Shown: positions 10,214 to 22,560, counted from the stretch's first letter. The stretch is DNA of 64,000 nucleotides from Allium sativum (GCA_030737875.1 CM060910.1:619207303-619271302), one strand, 5' to 3'. A program made the numbers and translations. The notes: a model not told the origin generated them from the sequence alone.

Positions 10214-12873
10214 CTAGCAACTCAACAAGCGAATTAAGTTCGAGCAATGCTCGAACTTCCTATATGGCAATGTCTTCGTAAACATATCCGCCGCATTATC
10301 CTTTGTGTGCACTTTCCGAAGGTATACTAGCTTATCCTCATCCATGGCTACAAGAAATGACTCCCTCACCTCAATTTGCTTGGTCTGTGAGCTAATCGCC
10401 AAATTCTCCGCCAAATGGATAGCACTTCGGCTATCACATCGAACATCAACACTTTCATGTTCGATACCCAAGTCACACAACAATCGCTTCAAGTAGAGTG
10501 CCTCCTTGGTCGCTTGCACAACGACAATCAACTCCGCCTCCGTAGTGGATAAAGAAACTACGGTTTGCAATCGCGATCTCCAACTAACGGCTGTCCCCCC
10601 AAGTGTGAAGACATACCCAGAAGTTGATTTCCTCCGATCCCTATCACCGGCGTTGTCTGAATCACAATAACCAACCAACTTGCAACTCCTATCATTACTA
10701 CCGCCAAACACAAGTCCATGAGATGATGTGCCTTTCAAGTATCTCATAATAGCCTTCACGGCTTCCCAATGTGATTTCCCCTGATTAGCCATATACCAAC
10801 TAACCACCCCGACGGCATTTGCAATATCGGGCCTTGTACACACCATTGTGTACATCAAACTACCAACCGCACTTGCATATGGCACCTTTGCCATTTAAGC
10901 CTTGTCTTTATCCCCGATAGGTGATCCCTTCTCCGAAAGCTTCATATGCAAAGGTAAAGATGTATTTAACGCCTTTACAACCTCCATGCTAAACCGACAA
11001 AGTACTTTCTTAATGTATTCCTTTTAAGTCAATCTTAACTCAAAACGCTTTCGGTGCCTTTCAATTTCCATGCCCAAGATTTTTCTTGCTTCTCCAAGAT
11101 CTTTCATTTCGAATTCCGATTTCAAAAGCATATTCAACTTGTTGATTTCATTTTGATCCTTGGAAGCAATGATCATATCGTCCACATACAAGAGTAAATA
11201 CACCCAACAATCATTTTCCAACCTCTTGAAATATACGCAAGCTTCCTTGATGCTTCGATGGAAGCCACTTTCAAGCATGAAATGATCGAATCTCTTGTAC
11301 CATTGTCCAGGTGATTGCTTCAACCCATATAGTGATTTCTTCAACTTGCAAACCATTTTACACTTACCATCTACAACAAACCCTTTTGGTTGCTCCATGT
11401 TGATGTCTTCATCCAAGTCTCTATGCAAGAAGGCGGTTTTCACATCAAGTTGCTCCAACTCCAAGTCATGGATAACAACTATGGCTAGTAAAACCCGGAT
11501 AGAAGTATGGCGAACCACCGGTGCAAAAATTTCATCATACTCCTTTCCTTTCCTTTGTGAATACCCCTTTGCCACTAACCTTGCTTTGTACCTTCCATCA
11601 TCCTTCACCTTGTAAATCAATTTGCACCCTATAGCACGGTTTCCTTGAGGAAGTGGAACCAACTCCCAAGTTCGGTTCTTCATAAGTGATTGCATCTCTT
11701 CCTCCATGGCGCAAATCCACATCGAGCTCTCTCTCGACTCTATGACGTCATCAAGATCCATCGGCTCATCTTGGACTACACTGAGAGCATAGTCCAAATG
11801 ATCACAAAAGCTAAGGTAGTTCCAATCACCATATCTTTCGGGTGGTCTTATTGCACGTCGACCAACCCGAGTAGCAATACTATCACCCATACCCCTTTCG
11901 GCTCCACCTTGAGTCGAAACTTCTCTAGTATCATGTACATCACCAACATCACTAGAGGAACCATGTGGACTATGTGATGTTTCATCAACCGCTTCAACCC
12001 TACGAGCTTCTTCAACTCTACTACCACTTGGACGGAATGTGGGAATGATTTCCTTCTCCTTTGATTCACCATGAACCAAATCCGGAACATCCGATGAGCT
12101 CTCATTCACCTTAAATAAAGCCGACTCATCAAAAGTGACATGACGAGAATTAACAATCTTCTTCGTTTTCGGATTCCAAATCCGATAGCCTTTCACGCCA
12201 TTCGTGAAACCAAGCAAGACCCCTTTGAATGATCTAGCTTCAAGCTTATCATTCCCCGGATCATGCACATAAACCGGGCTACCAAACACCCGAAGATATC
12301 TCAAGTCAACACTCATCCCTTTCCACACTTCCTCCGGAATTTTGTTACTAATGGCCGAGCACGGAATTCGATTCACAATATGCACCATGGTTGACAAAGC
12401 TTCAGCCCAAAATCCCTTAGATAAATCCGATTTCAATCTCAAGCATCGAGCTTTCTCAAGTAGAGTTTGGTTCATTCTCTCCGCTACTCCATTACATTGT
12501 GGATCTCCCAGTATAGTAAAATGTCTCCGGATTCTGTGATGCTTACAATACTCCAAGAACTCCCAGGAAACATATTCGCTGCCATTGTCGGTCCTTAACA
12601 CCTTCAAAGTCTTACCACTCCCATTCTCAACAAGATCCTTCCACACTTTGAACTTAGCAAATGTCTCTGACTTGGCCTTCATTACATACACCGATACCTT
12701 GCGAGACAAATCATCGATGGAAGAGATGTAATACCTAGCTCCTCCCAAGGAAGAAACCGGTGCCGGTCCCCAAACATCCGAATGAACATGCTCAAGAACC
12801 TCCTTTGAGTCATGCTTGCCTTCATCGAATGATACCCTTGTTTGCTTCCCCATGACACATTCCTTGCAAAACT
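10214..12873 (-). pseudogene. Second copia pol copy, truncated in integrase
   Basis: It matches the pol of the left copy. From 12873 downward it has the end of the GAG-pre-integrase segment (CKECVMGK), the integrase core (HSDVWGP, LRTDNGSEYV, NGVAERMNQTLLEK), RT (YVDDM) and a complete RNase H ending at 10214. Stops fall at 11024-11026 and just before 10894 (TAA in place of a Tyr codon). In other places it is better preserved than the left copy: the linker between integrase and RT, the Val codon before YFKRL and the VSWRS of RNase H are intact. Gag, zinc knuckle, protease and the right LTR are missing. Confidence 0.88.
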
Positions 12874-13536
12874 CTAGAGATGCAAGCAGAGGTAGGTCGC
12901 CTTGAAAGGGTGATTGTTGCAGCAAAGGCTAAAATGTTGTATGGGTTCCCCCGTGCATCCGAAAACTAGGGTCTAGTTATATCATACTATGTCTTATTTC
13001 CCTGTACTGTGTTTAGCGTTATGTGGCACTATATCGTAGTTGTATGTTGTGTCGGATATCCACTACATGCATGTATCTTTGTATTTGTCTATATTGAATG
13101 TAGTTTCTATATCATAGTTTGTATGTTGTGTCGTGCTCATCCACTATTATGGACCTCTTCAAAACGTATTTCTGTCAACTGACTCACAACTTATCTCCCT
13201 TAAACAACTCGGGTCGTCCCCGTTTAAATTAAACATTTCAACACAAAAAGGAGTTAAAAAAGGGTCGTTCTCTTTCACTTGAGCTGCCTATTGCTTTGGA
13301 AACCGCATCATGTAAAGCAAAGTAGAACCAGTGTCCGTTCACATCATGACAGTAAGAAAAACAGATTCCCTACAGTATTAAGTCAGGCGAAACAGTGACT
13401 GGTAACATCATTATTTATTTTGTTTATTTGTACTCCCCGTGGCTATATATGTTACTCAATTTACGCACATAATATCTCACTCAAACAACTTCGTTCTCAT
13501 TCTAGTACTTCCTCCTCCTTTTATCACTCACTCAAA
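12874..13536. other. Unannotated DNA with a promoter-like TATA near its end
   Basis: No homology to the copia element continues past 12873. The only feature I can point to is CTATATAT near 13443-13450, about 90 nt before the ATG of the next reading frame, a reasonable TATA position for it. Confidence 0.4.
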
Positions 13537-14052
13537 ATGCCTTCTTGGCCATCAGATACTGACTCTGATGAACATGCGTGGGAACAGATGAGACTTCAGC
13601 AGCTCGAAGACGAATTCGATTTTCTAATCGAAATAAGGCCCCAAGTAGTTCAAGTACCACATGTTCAACCATCGTATGAACAGAGGCACGTACATCCGTC
13701 ACAAGAAGTTCAAGTACCACATGTTCAACTATCGAACGAACAGGCTCTCGCTCAACCGCCACAAGAAGTAGAGTTCTGTCGAGTACCACCGTAGGAACAT
13801 GAAGGTGAATCTTATCATATACTTTACTACTACGGTCATGTGGTCGAAGTTGTGGTTCGAGCAGATGGCGACAATATTGGTCGGCTCATGCAGAAATGTT
13901 CATTCTATCCAAACGGATGTGGTTACACGGAATGGGTTGACAAACCGTTGTGCCCAAGGGAAGTAGTATATGCAAATGAACTCGAACGAGAGATTAGGCG
14001 CCTCGAAAATAATGTTGAAGAGTTGCGAATGAACGCAATGAGACTCCCTTGA
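13537..14052 (+). pseudogene. Small GRF-type zinc-finger protein, one in-frame stop
   Basis: The frame starts MPSWPSDTDSDEH at 13537 and runs to 14052 with a single TAG at 13792-13794. The N-terminal half has two near-identical repeats, QVPHVQPSYEQ and QVPHVQLSNEQ. The C-terminal half reads KCSFYPNGCGYTEWVDKPLC and then a predicted helix ANELEREIRRLENNVEELR. This Cys-spaced core followed by a short coiled coil is the layout of the small plant GRF zinc-finger proteins, which occur in many copies and are often transposon-associated. The first Cys pair of a typical GRF finger is not visible, so the finger is probably degenerate. Function is unknown; nucleic-acid binding is the family expectation. 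Confidence 0.55.
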
Positions 14053-14381
14053 AAACAATCGTGTAACATGTACTTTGCTTTGATGTTTTAGTTGGCATGT
14101 ATTATTATTCGTTGTTGTATCCGTAACGGCTGGTTGTATCTGTATGCTTATTGTTATGCAAAATACTAGTTGAATCTTTTTGATCATTACCACATGTTAA
14201 ACTGGTATACATAAAAACTTCAACTTTTCTACTTTTCAAAATATAATCTGTCCTATATACAAAAATATAATCTTTCTAGCAATAAAAATCATAATTTTAT
14301 ATAAATAAAAAAACAAACTTTATACAAGTAAATAAAAATCAAACACCCCCACCTCCCGTGCCACATATAGGTGTGGGAGCC

Positions 14382-14456
14382 GCGCGAGCCGATAAAATCG
14401 GCTCGTGCCTGTTGGGAGATATCAAAGATATCTCCCAACATGTTACGGGCCGTAAC
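14382..14456. repeat. Three consecutive hairpins
   Basis: Three inverted repeats follow one another: 14382-14408 (CGAGCCGAT / ATCGGCTCG around AAA), 14410-14440 (TGTTGGGAGATATC / GATATCTCCCAACA around AAA, perfect 14-bp arms) and 14442-14456 (GTTACGG / CCGTAAC around G). The sequence TTGGAGATGCTC then TAA follows at about 14476-14490, a wording common at ends of plant PIF/Harbinger-like and related elements. I found no matching left end. Confidence 0.7.
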
Positions 14457-14636
14457 GTCACGACCTGTAACCTTGTTGGAGATGCTCTAATAGACGGATG
14501 TTTGCCCAATTTTTTTAAGGTCAGTTAATTGATAGCACAGTCTTTCATCTACATCCGTTTAGTATTTGACAAAAACTAAATTGGAAACAGAAAAAGGAAA
14601 TAAAAGCACAATGCATGCTCATAAGAATAGGGTTTT

Positions 14637-14866
14637 AGTGCCTATGCTTTTAACTTCCTTCTTACTTGCATGATGCATATACATTATCGAAATCGCAACC
14701 ACTGTTTACTCTTATGAGCTTACTCGGTCCTTTCGAGTTTTTTTTTCCTACAATTTTGTTTCGTTATTTTATAACTTTGTTTCAGTGCCTTTTCTTTTAA
14801 CTTCTTTCTTACTTGAATGGCGCAGACACAGTGAAACCACAACGATTGATTACTCTTATGAGCCTG
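14637..14866. repeat. Diverged direct duplication
   Basis: The block at about 14637-14720 (TTTTAACTTCCTTCTTACTTG ... ACTCTTATGAGC) recurs at about 14786-14866 with many changes. The offset is about 149 bp. No coding content is apparent. Confidence 0.6.
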
Positions 14867-16042
14867 CATTATCCTATCCATTTTTTTAAATAGTTCCTGT
14901 CAAATGCTAATCAGATGAGGAGGAAAGATTTTGTTGTTATTCTTGTATCAATGGCTTGGAACTATGCATACATATGTTAATGAAATTTATGGAGCTAGCA
15001 ATGTACTGATGTGTAACATAAATAGTCAAAGGAAAATAATTATACAATTACAATTAAAAAATGCTAGGGCCATGTTATAAAAAGATACAAGATGCAAATA
15101 TTTTAATAAACAAAAGTTAGACATATTCTTAGGAATACCACTGTTAATAGCAGAAATTTACCATTTTTAACAATATGCAATCTTTTGGGTCAAACAATCT
15201 CTCCTTCTAATATCATAATAGGCGGTAAATGATGAATTTTCCTCAATATTTGTTGCAAGTACTTGCATTTGACCAATTGAAACACTTTTACTTATTGACC
15301 ACCTAAAAATCTTTTGGTATCTATTATGGACAGTTAAAATAGTACAGAAAACATGCATTACTATGTAAGTCCAATTATATCTTGCAAATAACAAATGTCC
15401 CATACAAATAAACTTCAGTTATCAAATCTGAAGACATAAAAAATATACAAATTATTTTCAGATGCACTACAAATAAGTATCACCAAATTAGCAGTTGCTG
15501 TAAGAATAGAGAAACATCAATGGCGTAAAAAATAGGTAGTGGGTGCATGAGATAATAAGTACAACATTGTAAAGCACATTAAAAAAAGGAGCAACGAAAA
15601 AATTAGGGTAAATTGATTAAACGGTGAAGCAAAGTAGAAGTGGGAGGAAGGGGTTTACCTCGTTCAGTGCCCTACCAAAGCTAATAACAGCAACAATTGG
15701 TGCAAAGGGTATACGTATAGAATCGATCCGCGGAGAAAGGTTTAAGGAGGACAGACGAATTGCGGCCCAAAAGTACCCATTAACAAATTCAATCAGCGCA
15801 TGGAGTGGATGGTGAAAAGGAGATTGTCAACGAACTGGTAAGGGAGAAAGAAGACCGTAAACAGGGATAATAAGGACTGATTACGGCAGTACATTGTTTG
15901 AATAATGAAGGGCGAGATGCCGGGTGTGGAGGAGGAGGAGGAGGAAGATAGAGAAGGGAAATGATCCAAACATCGAATTGTAGAATTTGATAATCGCTGA
16001 CAAAAAAAAGGCGTAAGTTAAAATGGGGCAGATGTCAACCAC
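14867..16042. other. Intergenic DNA; possible old minus-strand exon
   Basis: No confident gene. On the minus strand, 15960-15655 has a CT-rich leader (a run of CCT repeats near 15925-15945) and ends in an ACGAG/GTAAAC donor-like site at about 15657. This could be a first-exon relic, but no conserved protein can be read from it. Confidence 0.3.
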
Positions 16043-16070
16043 CACCAGAACGGGGTTGGTTTCTGCTTTT

Positions 16071-17326
16071 CAGTATAAGTAACAGATTTGTTGATATCAA
16101 AGATATTGCTTCGGAACCAGTTGGTTTACCAAATGGAAAACATGTCACTGCAACTAAAGAGGGTTGTATTAAATTAAACAATAACTTGATTCTTGATAAC
16201 GTGTTGTATGTGCCTACCCTTAATTGCAATTTGTTGTCCATTTCGCAAATGATTGAAAAGCATAAATTTATCATAATTTTCACTAACAAGTTATGTACTA
16301 TTCAGGACCTGAGCTTGAGAAACATGATTGGAGTCGGGGAACAATGTAATGGGGTCTATCTCTTTCGAACAGTTAGAAGTGTCCAAGCAAATAACTCCAC
16401 AATTATTGATTCTGCACAGTTATGGAATAAGCGGTTAGGTCTTCCTTCCATGAAGGTGGTCCGTTCTTTGTTAAATTTCAAAAGTAGTACAAATAAACTT
16501 TGTGATAACAATTGTGATGTATGTTTTATGGCTAAATAGCCTCATGATTCTTTTCCATTAAGTATAAGCTAAGCTATAAATTTGTTTGATTTGATACATT
16601 GTGATATTTGGGGTCCATATCGTGTTGCTTCTAGTTGTGGAGCACACTATTTTTTGACCATAGTTGATGATTTTTCTCATTCTACAAGGGAATATTTGAT
16701 GGTAGGGAAATATGAGGTTGGCAAATTAATTCGAAATTTCTTTTATATGGTCAAAACGCAGTATAATAGGCAGTTAAAAATTTTATGTAGTGATAATGGA
16801 CAAGAATTTAAAGGCTTGAAGGAATTTTTTTTCTCAATAAGGTACACTGCATCAAACCTCATGTGTTGATACACCCCAACAAAATGGTAGAGTAGAACGT
16901 AAACGTAAACATAAACATAAACATATTCTAAATGTTGCTCGTGCCGTGTGCTTTCAAGCTAACTTGCCTATTGATTTTTAGGGGGAGTGTGTTTTAACTG
17001 CCCGTCCTCTTATTAATCGAACTCCTACTCCTATTTTGGATGGTAAAACACCATACGAAATGCTTTTTGAGATTTCACCTAGTATGTCTGCTTTGAAAAT
17101 GTTAGGGTGTCTTTTCTATGTTGCAAATCAGCCTCGTTTCAAAGATAAGTTTGGACCTCGTTTTAGGAGATGTATATTTGTTGGTTATCCTTTTGGTCAA
17201 AAGGGGTGGCATGTGTATGATTTGGATACTCATGTGTACTTTGTTAGCCACGATGTCAAATTTTTTGAGCATGTGTTTCCTTTTTCTACACATGATTCTT
17301 CTACACCTCCCCCAATGAATGTTTGA
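16071..17326 (+). pseudogene. Copia protease remnant, GAG-pre-integrase and integrase
   Basis: The frame from 16071 gives VLYVPTLNCNLLSISQMIEK (protease end), then LWNKRLGLPS and CDNNCDVC (GAG-pre-integrase zinc region, His changed), TAG at 16537, then FDLIHCDIWGPYRVASSCG and LCSDNGQEFKG of the integrase core. A frameshift follows near 16855. The ERKH stretch of integrase is expanded by a hexamer repeat (CGTAAA/CATAAA, 16899-16925). From 17036 DGKTPYEMLF and CIFVGYPFGQKGW complete the C-terminal integrase region. Confidence 0.85.
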
Positions 17327-17820
17327 ACTAATTTTCATTCAAAAATTTCATGAATAGTTTGTTTGATGACGATGAGCGGGGTGTTGTGACTGATTTGGAT
17401 AATGCTCAAGATGTCGAGGTTCTAGAGGATGTGATAGGTGATGATAGAGGTGGCATGAATGAATGTGATGGTGTGGAATCGAGGGAGAGTGCGGAAGTTG
17501 ATTTAAATAGTGAGGAGCCTAGGAAGAATTCAACACTTGAGGAAAATGGTGATAATCTAGGTCTTCAGAACGACATCAGGCTCCCTTCATCTCGTCTTCA
17601 TGGGTATGTTACTAACACTGTTATGTGCAAGATAGACCCCTTTACGTCATCACATTGTTTTTCCTCCTCCATCTTGTTTCTCAGGTAAACTTTTTGATAT
17701 AGCTTGTTATGTGAATTATGATAAATTTTCTGTGAGACATAAAAAGTTTTTAGCAGCAATTACATCTAAAAAGAGCCGACTTCCTTCAAAGAGGCAGTTC
17801 AAGATGAATGTTGGCATTAG

Positions 17821-18863
17821 GAAATGAAAGAGGGGATTGATGCACTTGAATGGAATGGAACGTGGACATTATAGGATTTTCCACCTGGTAAGAAGGCTAT
17901 TGGTAGTGGTTCGGTGTATAAAATAAAGCGGCATGCTAATGGTGATATAGAGCGCCTAAAGAGACGTTTGGTTATGTTTGGTAATCGACAAGTAGCTGGT
18001 ATTTATTATAATGAAACTTTTGCTCCAGTTGCTAAAATGGGAACTGTTCGTATTTTCTTGTTGTTGCTATTGCTCGTAATTGGATGTTGCATCAAATGGA
18101 TGTGTTTAGTGCTTTTCTTCATGGTGATTTGAGGAAGAAGTCTACATGCAGCCTCGAACAGGTTATAATTGTCATATCCCTGGGAAATTATGTCGGTTGC
18201 GCAAGTCTTTGTATAGTTGACGCCAAGCTCCACAGCAGTGGTTTGCTAAGTTGCCTAGTGCATTGTGGAAATTTGGTTGTGTGCAATCATATGCTGATTA
18301 TTCGTTATTTAGTCATCAACAGAATGAGGTTTCTCTACATGTTCTAGTTTATATGGATGATTTGATTATTGCAGGTACGTCACATGATGTGATATTGAGG
18401 TTCAAAAAATACTTGAGTACATGTTTTCATATGAAGGATCTTGGTGTATTGAAATATTTTCTTGGGATTAAAATAGCACGTGGTGATGAGGGTTTGTTTC
18501 TTTCTCAAAAAAATATATATGCCTTGGATATATTGATAGAGACGGGCATGTTGGGTTGTAAACCTATTGATACACCAATGGAGCAGGATCATAGATTATC
18601 TTATGCGGAAAATGAACCTTACGAACATCTGGAGTAGTATAGGCGTTTGGTGGGGGCGCTTGGTGTATCTTTCTGTTACTCGACCTGAGTTGAGTTATTA
18701 TGTTCATACTCTTGCTCGTTTTTGAGTAATCTTCAGGTTGCAAATTGGGAGGCTGCCATCTGTGTCTTACAATACATTAAAGGTCAACCTGGTTAAGGTA
18801 TTTCACTTCATCATAGTGATTTGCAGTTGATGACTTATTGTGATAGTGATTGGGCAGCTTGTC
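17821..18863 (+). pseudogene. Copia reverse transcriptase and RNase H start
   Basis: Pieces in several frames read GSVYKIKRHANGDIER, YNETFAPVAKMGTVRIF, HQMDVFSAFLHGDL and VYMDDLIIAG (YMDD form of the catalytic box). The RNase H opening YCDSDWAAC ends exactly at the solo-LTR insertion. The rest of RNase H resumes at 25120. Confidence 0.85.
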
Positions 18864-20889
18864 TGTAACGACACGCATTTCGCCCGACCCTAATCGATCG
18901 CAAAATCGACCAAGAATGTTCAAAACCCGAGTACGTTAACTTTGGGAATACAACAACATCAGAACAATAACAGCAGACTTTTATAAACATTGCAGTAATG
19001 TTACATCAGAGTACAGAATATCAGAGTACATCGAAAAATTACAGCGGAAGATAAATTACAATATTTTAATACAATACAGCGGAAACAATGAAATAGATAC
19101 AACGGAAGATAACTATGCTCTGGACACAGCGTTAAGCTTCAATCCAGCATCCTGCTCAGGAGATAAAGACCTGTAGACAAACTACTCGACTGCCCGTGTG
19201 GAAAAGGGGCACCCTAGTTTGCAAAGGTGGAAACAAACAACGGGTCAGTCATGGGACTGGTGTGAGAATTCTTAACTAATTTAACTAATAGTAATCAGGC
19301 AAATCCAAGGACCTTGCCGCTAATGTGGAACGGGTTTATTCCAATGGATTGCCGTGCATAACTTAAAGTAAATCGTGAAACAACGCAATGCTTTTTAGAA
19401 AAATGAAATCACCAAAAGACTCAAGTCCCATCACACAATGCAACGCAAACCGGAGGATAGGGTTTTACCTTATAATGGTCAAAAATTCTTGATACGATAG
19501 AAACGGATTTGATATTATTATTAGTGTATATATGTTTCAAAAACACTTTCAATCACAACGTATCAATCCTAGGAAGCATAGATACCATACTACTATGTCT
19601 CCATACTAGTAATACAATCAAAACCGCATGAGGTTGTATTGGAAATTGGGTTTCCATCATGAGTCAAGGCTAGGGAGGAGCTCCTTACCGATTCGAGACA
19701 CTCTAGCTAATGTCTCAGGATCCCCCGCAGTGAACCCTTGGATAGCTGCAGGGCCGGTCCACACATACAGCTTTGTGGATTGGCAATTCCTGAACACACG
19801 TGTCCCGGTCCTATAGGACCTAACATCCGAGGTGCCTCATTCCATCATCCACATAAGTAAATATCAGCCAGTTTAAGCACCAACACCACTTCTAGCTAGA
19901 AAGAAACGTGCTGCTTTCCCTGCGTTCCCTTCTCCCGTTTTAGACTCCACCGGTGTGTGAGGCTCGCGAAGTCACGCTATACACAAAGCTATGCCTAAAC
20001 AGGCTATGCTTTGATCATGCCACAAGGTTCTGCTTTTCAACAAGAAACCTTGATCATTGCATCTTAGTATGCCACACTGTCACTCCATACCGTATCATTG
20101 ATCATCCGTCAATATATAAACGGGTGTTAAGCAAAGAATAAATTCTTCACCACCAATCATTTATATATTAACAGAGAATCAATAACATGATATTTAACGG
20201 AGTACGATGTCAGACACACAATCCATTTATAAACTTATGCTCTGGGTCTGAGCGAAAGTCAAATCCGTACAAATCAACACTACGTCCAGACGGCCACCAC
20301 TGTAGCCCCTTCAAGGTAGCTACTCCCATCACGGGCATCAGCAGTCGTCGTCCATTCGATGTGAAGATCGTCGGTCTTCAATCGCCGTCTTCAACTCTTG
20401 AATTTTAAACGTCATTCAAATTATTTGGAATGAGATAGACTCGGACTTTCCAAATAATTCTCGTATATATATAAGTTGGAAATCATTTCATATCGTTATT
20501 TGTAATTTATAACGATCAATCTTTATTTTTATTTATATAAAAATAATTAATTTCCATTTCCTTAACGTAATTTACACAACAAGTAATAAATGTTTTGTTT
20601 CACAACCTATCGATACGTTTATAATGTGTAATGAAATGTATTTTATTACACTATATCTTGCTAACAACAAATTTCTTATTAATTTCCAACATTGATATAT
20701 ACCATCACACACAACCATGTTTTCCTTTATTTTTCAATTTCCATACATATCTTATACACAAAATATATATTTTGTGTATCATTCCAATTTCAGCAAAAAT
20801 AGGTATTTTTGTGTTTCATTTCAATTTAAACAAACGAATATTTTTGTGTTTCATCCATTTTTACTTCTACAAGAATGAGTATTTTTGTT

Positions 20890-22560
20890 TCTCTATTTCA
20901 ATGTAACAAAATTGGTAATTTTATTATCTTTTCAATGCAAACCAAAAGTAATAATTTTCCATTACAAACAAAACGATAATTTTGTGTGCTAATCTATTTA
21001 CATGAAAATTAAATTTCCATATCTTTAATCTTTTTAATGAAAATCTAACTCATTAACATATAAATTTCATATCCTTATTCTTTTTAGTTAAAATCCAATT
21101 ACACAAAAATGTAATTTCACACTTTTAATCTACCTGCATGAAAAATGGAATTTTCCCCTTTTTAATCTAATTTACATTAAAATGTAACCTTTTATTTATG
21201 TATTCCAATTACATAAAAAATGTAACTTTTACCTATAATCTTAATCTCACAAGAAAAAAAAAATGTAAATTTCTTACTTTTGGTTTTAATTACATAAAAT
21301 ATGTAATTTTCTTTCTTTCTTTTAACAAAAATATAAATTTCTTCTTTTAATCTAATTACATAAATTTCTTCTTTAAACATGACGGTGAAAATAATGTTCA
21401 TCTTCCATTTAACTATTTGTATTTTTAATATGGGCCAGACCTCTCACATTAGGCCTGCAACTTGTGGATGCTGGATAGGCCGGTCGGTTCCGGGCAGACT
21501 TATCCCACAAGTTGGGCTTAACCTCATGTCTTGGCCCAATTTTTATTTGCGCACTTGGACTTCTCACATTAGGTTCAACATTTGTGGCTGCTGATATGCC
21601 GGTCGGGTCCGGGCAGGCTTCTACCACAAATGTAACCTAAACTCGTGTCCAAGCACAATTATAATTTATGATTTTTTTTTTCAAAACAGGTCATTATTTA
21701 AATTATCCTTTCCCTTAAAGAATCCTAATTCTAAGGCATTCTTTACTTCTAAATATCCTGATTTCAAGTATTTAATATAAATTGTAACTTTCCCTATTTT
21801 TGTGACTTTCTAAAAACAATCTTTTCAAGATTTTCAATTTTGAAATCATACATTTTTTTCTTTGATATATTGACACCAAAGATATAATCTTTTTAATTGA
21901 ATCCTTTTATTGTAACTTTTAGACAATAAAGACGTAATCTTTCTAAATCAATGTCAATTAATTCCATTAATTGTATATAAAATAAAAACATTCCTTTAAT
22001 TCAAAATTGATAATGTTTGGAAAACACATCTTCTTAATTACTTCAAAAATGTAATTTATATTACCTGTCAAATCTTGCCTTTAATTTGCAATGTAATTTT
22101 TTATACTAAAATTGTAGTTGTCTTTACAATGCAAATTCTCATTCTTTAATTACATATAAAAAAATTAATTTTTTTCACATAAATTCTATTTCCTTAATTA
22201 CATATAAAAATGTAATTTTATTTATGCGGTATAAATTTCATGTCTTGAAAGAAAAAAAATGTAATTTTCTATGCGGTATAACATTTATTTGGTCCATTTT
22301 TAATACAATAAAAATGACACATCTATTTCGTCCATCTTTAATACAATAAAAATGACACAAAAATGTCTATTTTTATTTTGTATACAATCTAGTGTATAAA
22401 CATGACACAAAAATGCCTATTCTAACTTACCTACAATTCTTATGTATAAACGTGACATAAAAATATCTATTTTTATTTTGTATAAACATTATTGATAAGA
22501 ACAATGTTTTCATTCTAAATGAACATTTGCTAACAAAACGGTGATTTTAATCTAATGGAA
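20890..22560. repeat. AT-rich degenerate array inside the solo LTR
   Basis: A motif of the type ACATAAAAATGTAATTT is repeated irregularly from about 20890 to 22270. Units of the type ATAAAAATGACACAAAAATG follow at 22290-22480. The spacing is variable, so this is degenerate rather than a clean satellite. It makes up much of the LTR length. Confidence 0.6.
21433..21655. repeat. Two adjacent foldback units in the solo LTR
   Basis: Unit 1 (about 21433-21540) pairs GGGCCAGACCTCTCACATTA with a right arm ending CATGTCTTGGCCC, and CAACTTGTGG with CCACAAGTTG. Unit 2 (about 21556-21655) pairs TTGGACTTCTCACATTAGGTT with AACCTAAACTCGTGTCCAA, and CATTTGTGG with CCACAAATG. Each loop holds GCCGGTCGG.TCCGGGCAG, so the units are also direct repeats of each other. 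Confidence 0.75.

Larger units (their letters stand above)
3738..12873 (-). mobile_element. Tandem Ty1/copia (TNT1/Tork-like) retrotransposon with a shared LTR
   Basis: On the minus strand the order from right to left is: truncated internal region (12873-10035), LTR (10034-9017), complete internal region (9016-4702), LTR (4701-3738). The middle LTR serves both internal regions. Protein order (Gag, zinc knuckle, protease, integrase, RT, RNase H) marks it as copia. The RT/RNase H wording, for example YVDDMLIASKDQ followed by EMKDLGEARKILGMEI, is that of the TNT1/Tork group. Such LTR-int-LTR-int arrays are usually made by unequal recombination between elements. Both internal regions carry stops and frameshifts, so the array is dead. 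No right LTR or TSD remains, because the array stops abruptly within integrase. Confidence 0.85.

Noticed and set aside
14476..14490. Helitron 3' end (CTAA followed by T after hairpins)
   Set aside because: The last hairpin is about 30 nt from CTAA, too far for the usual Helitron terminal hairpin, and no TC 5' end or Rep/Helicase remnant was found.
15624..15815. Small plus-strand gene
   Set aside because: No domain and no promoter. The minus strand looks more like a leader exon relic, itself uncertain.
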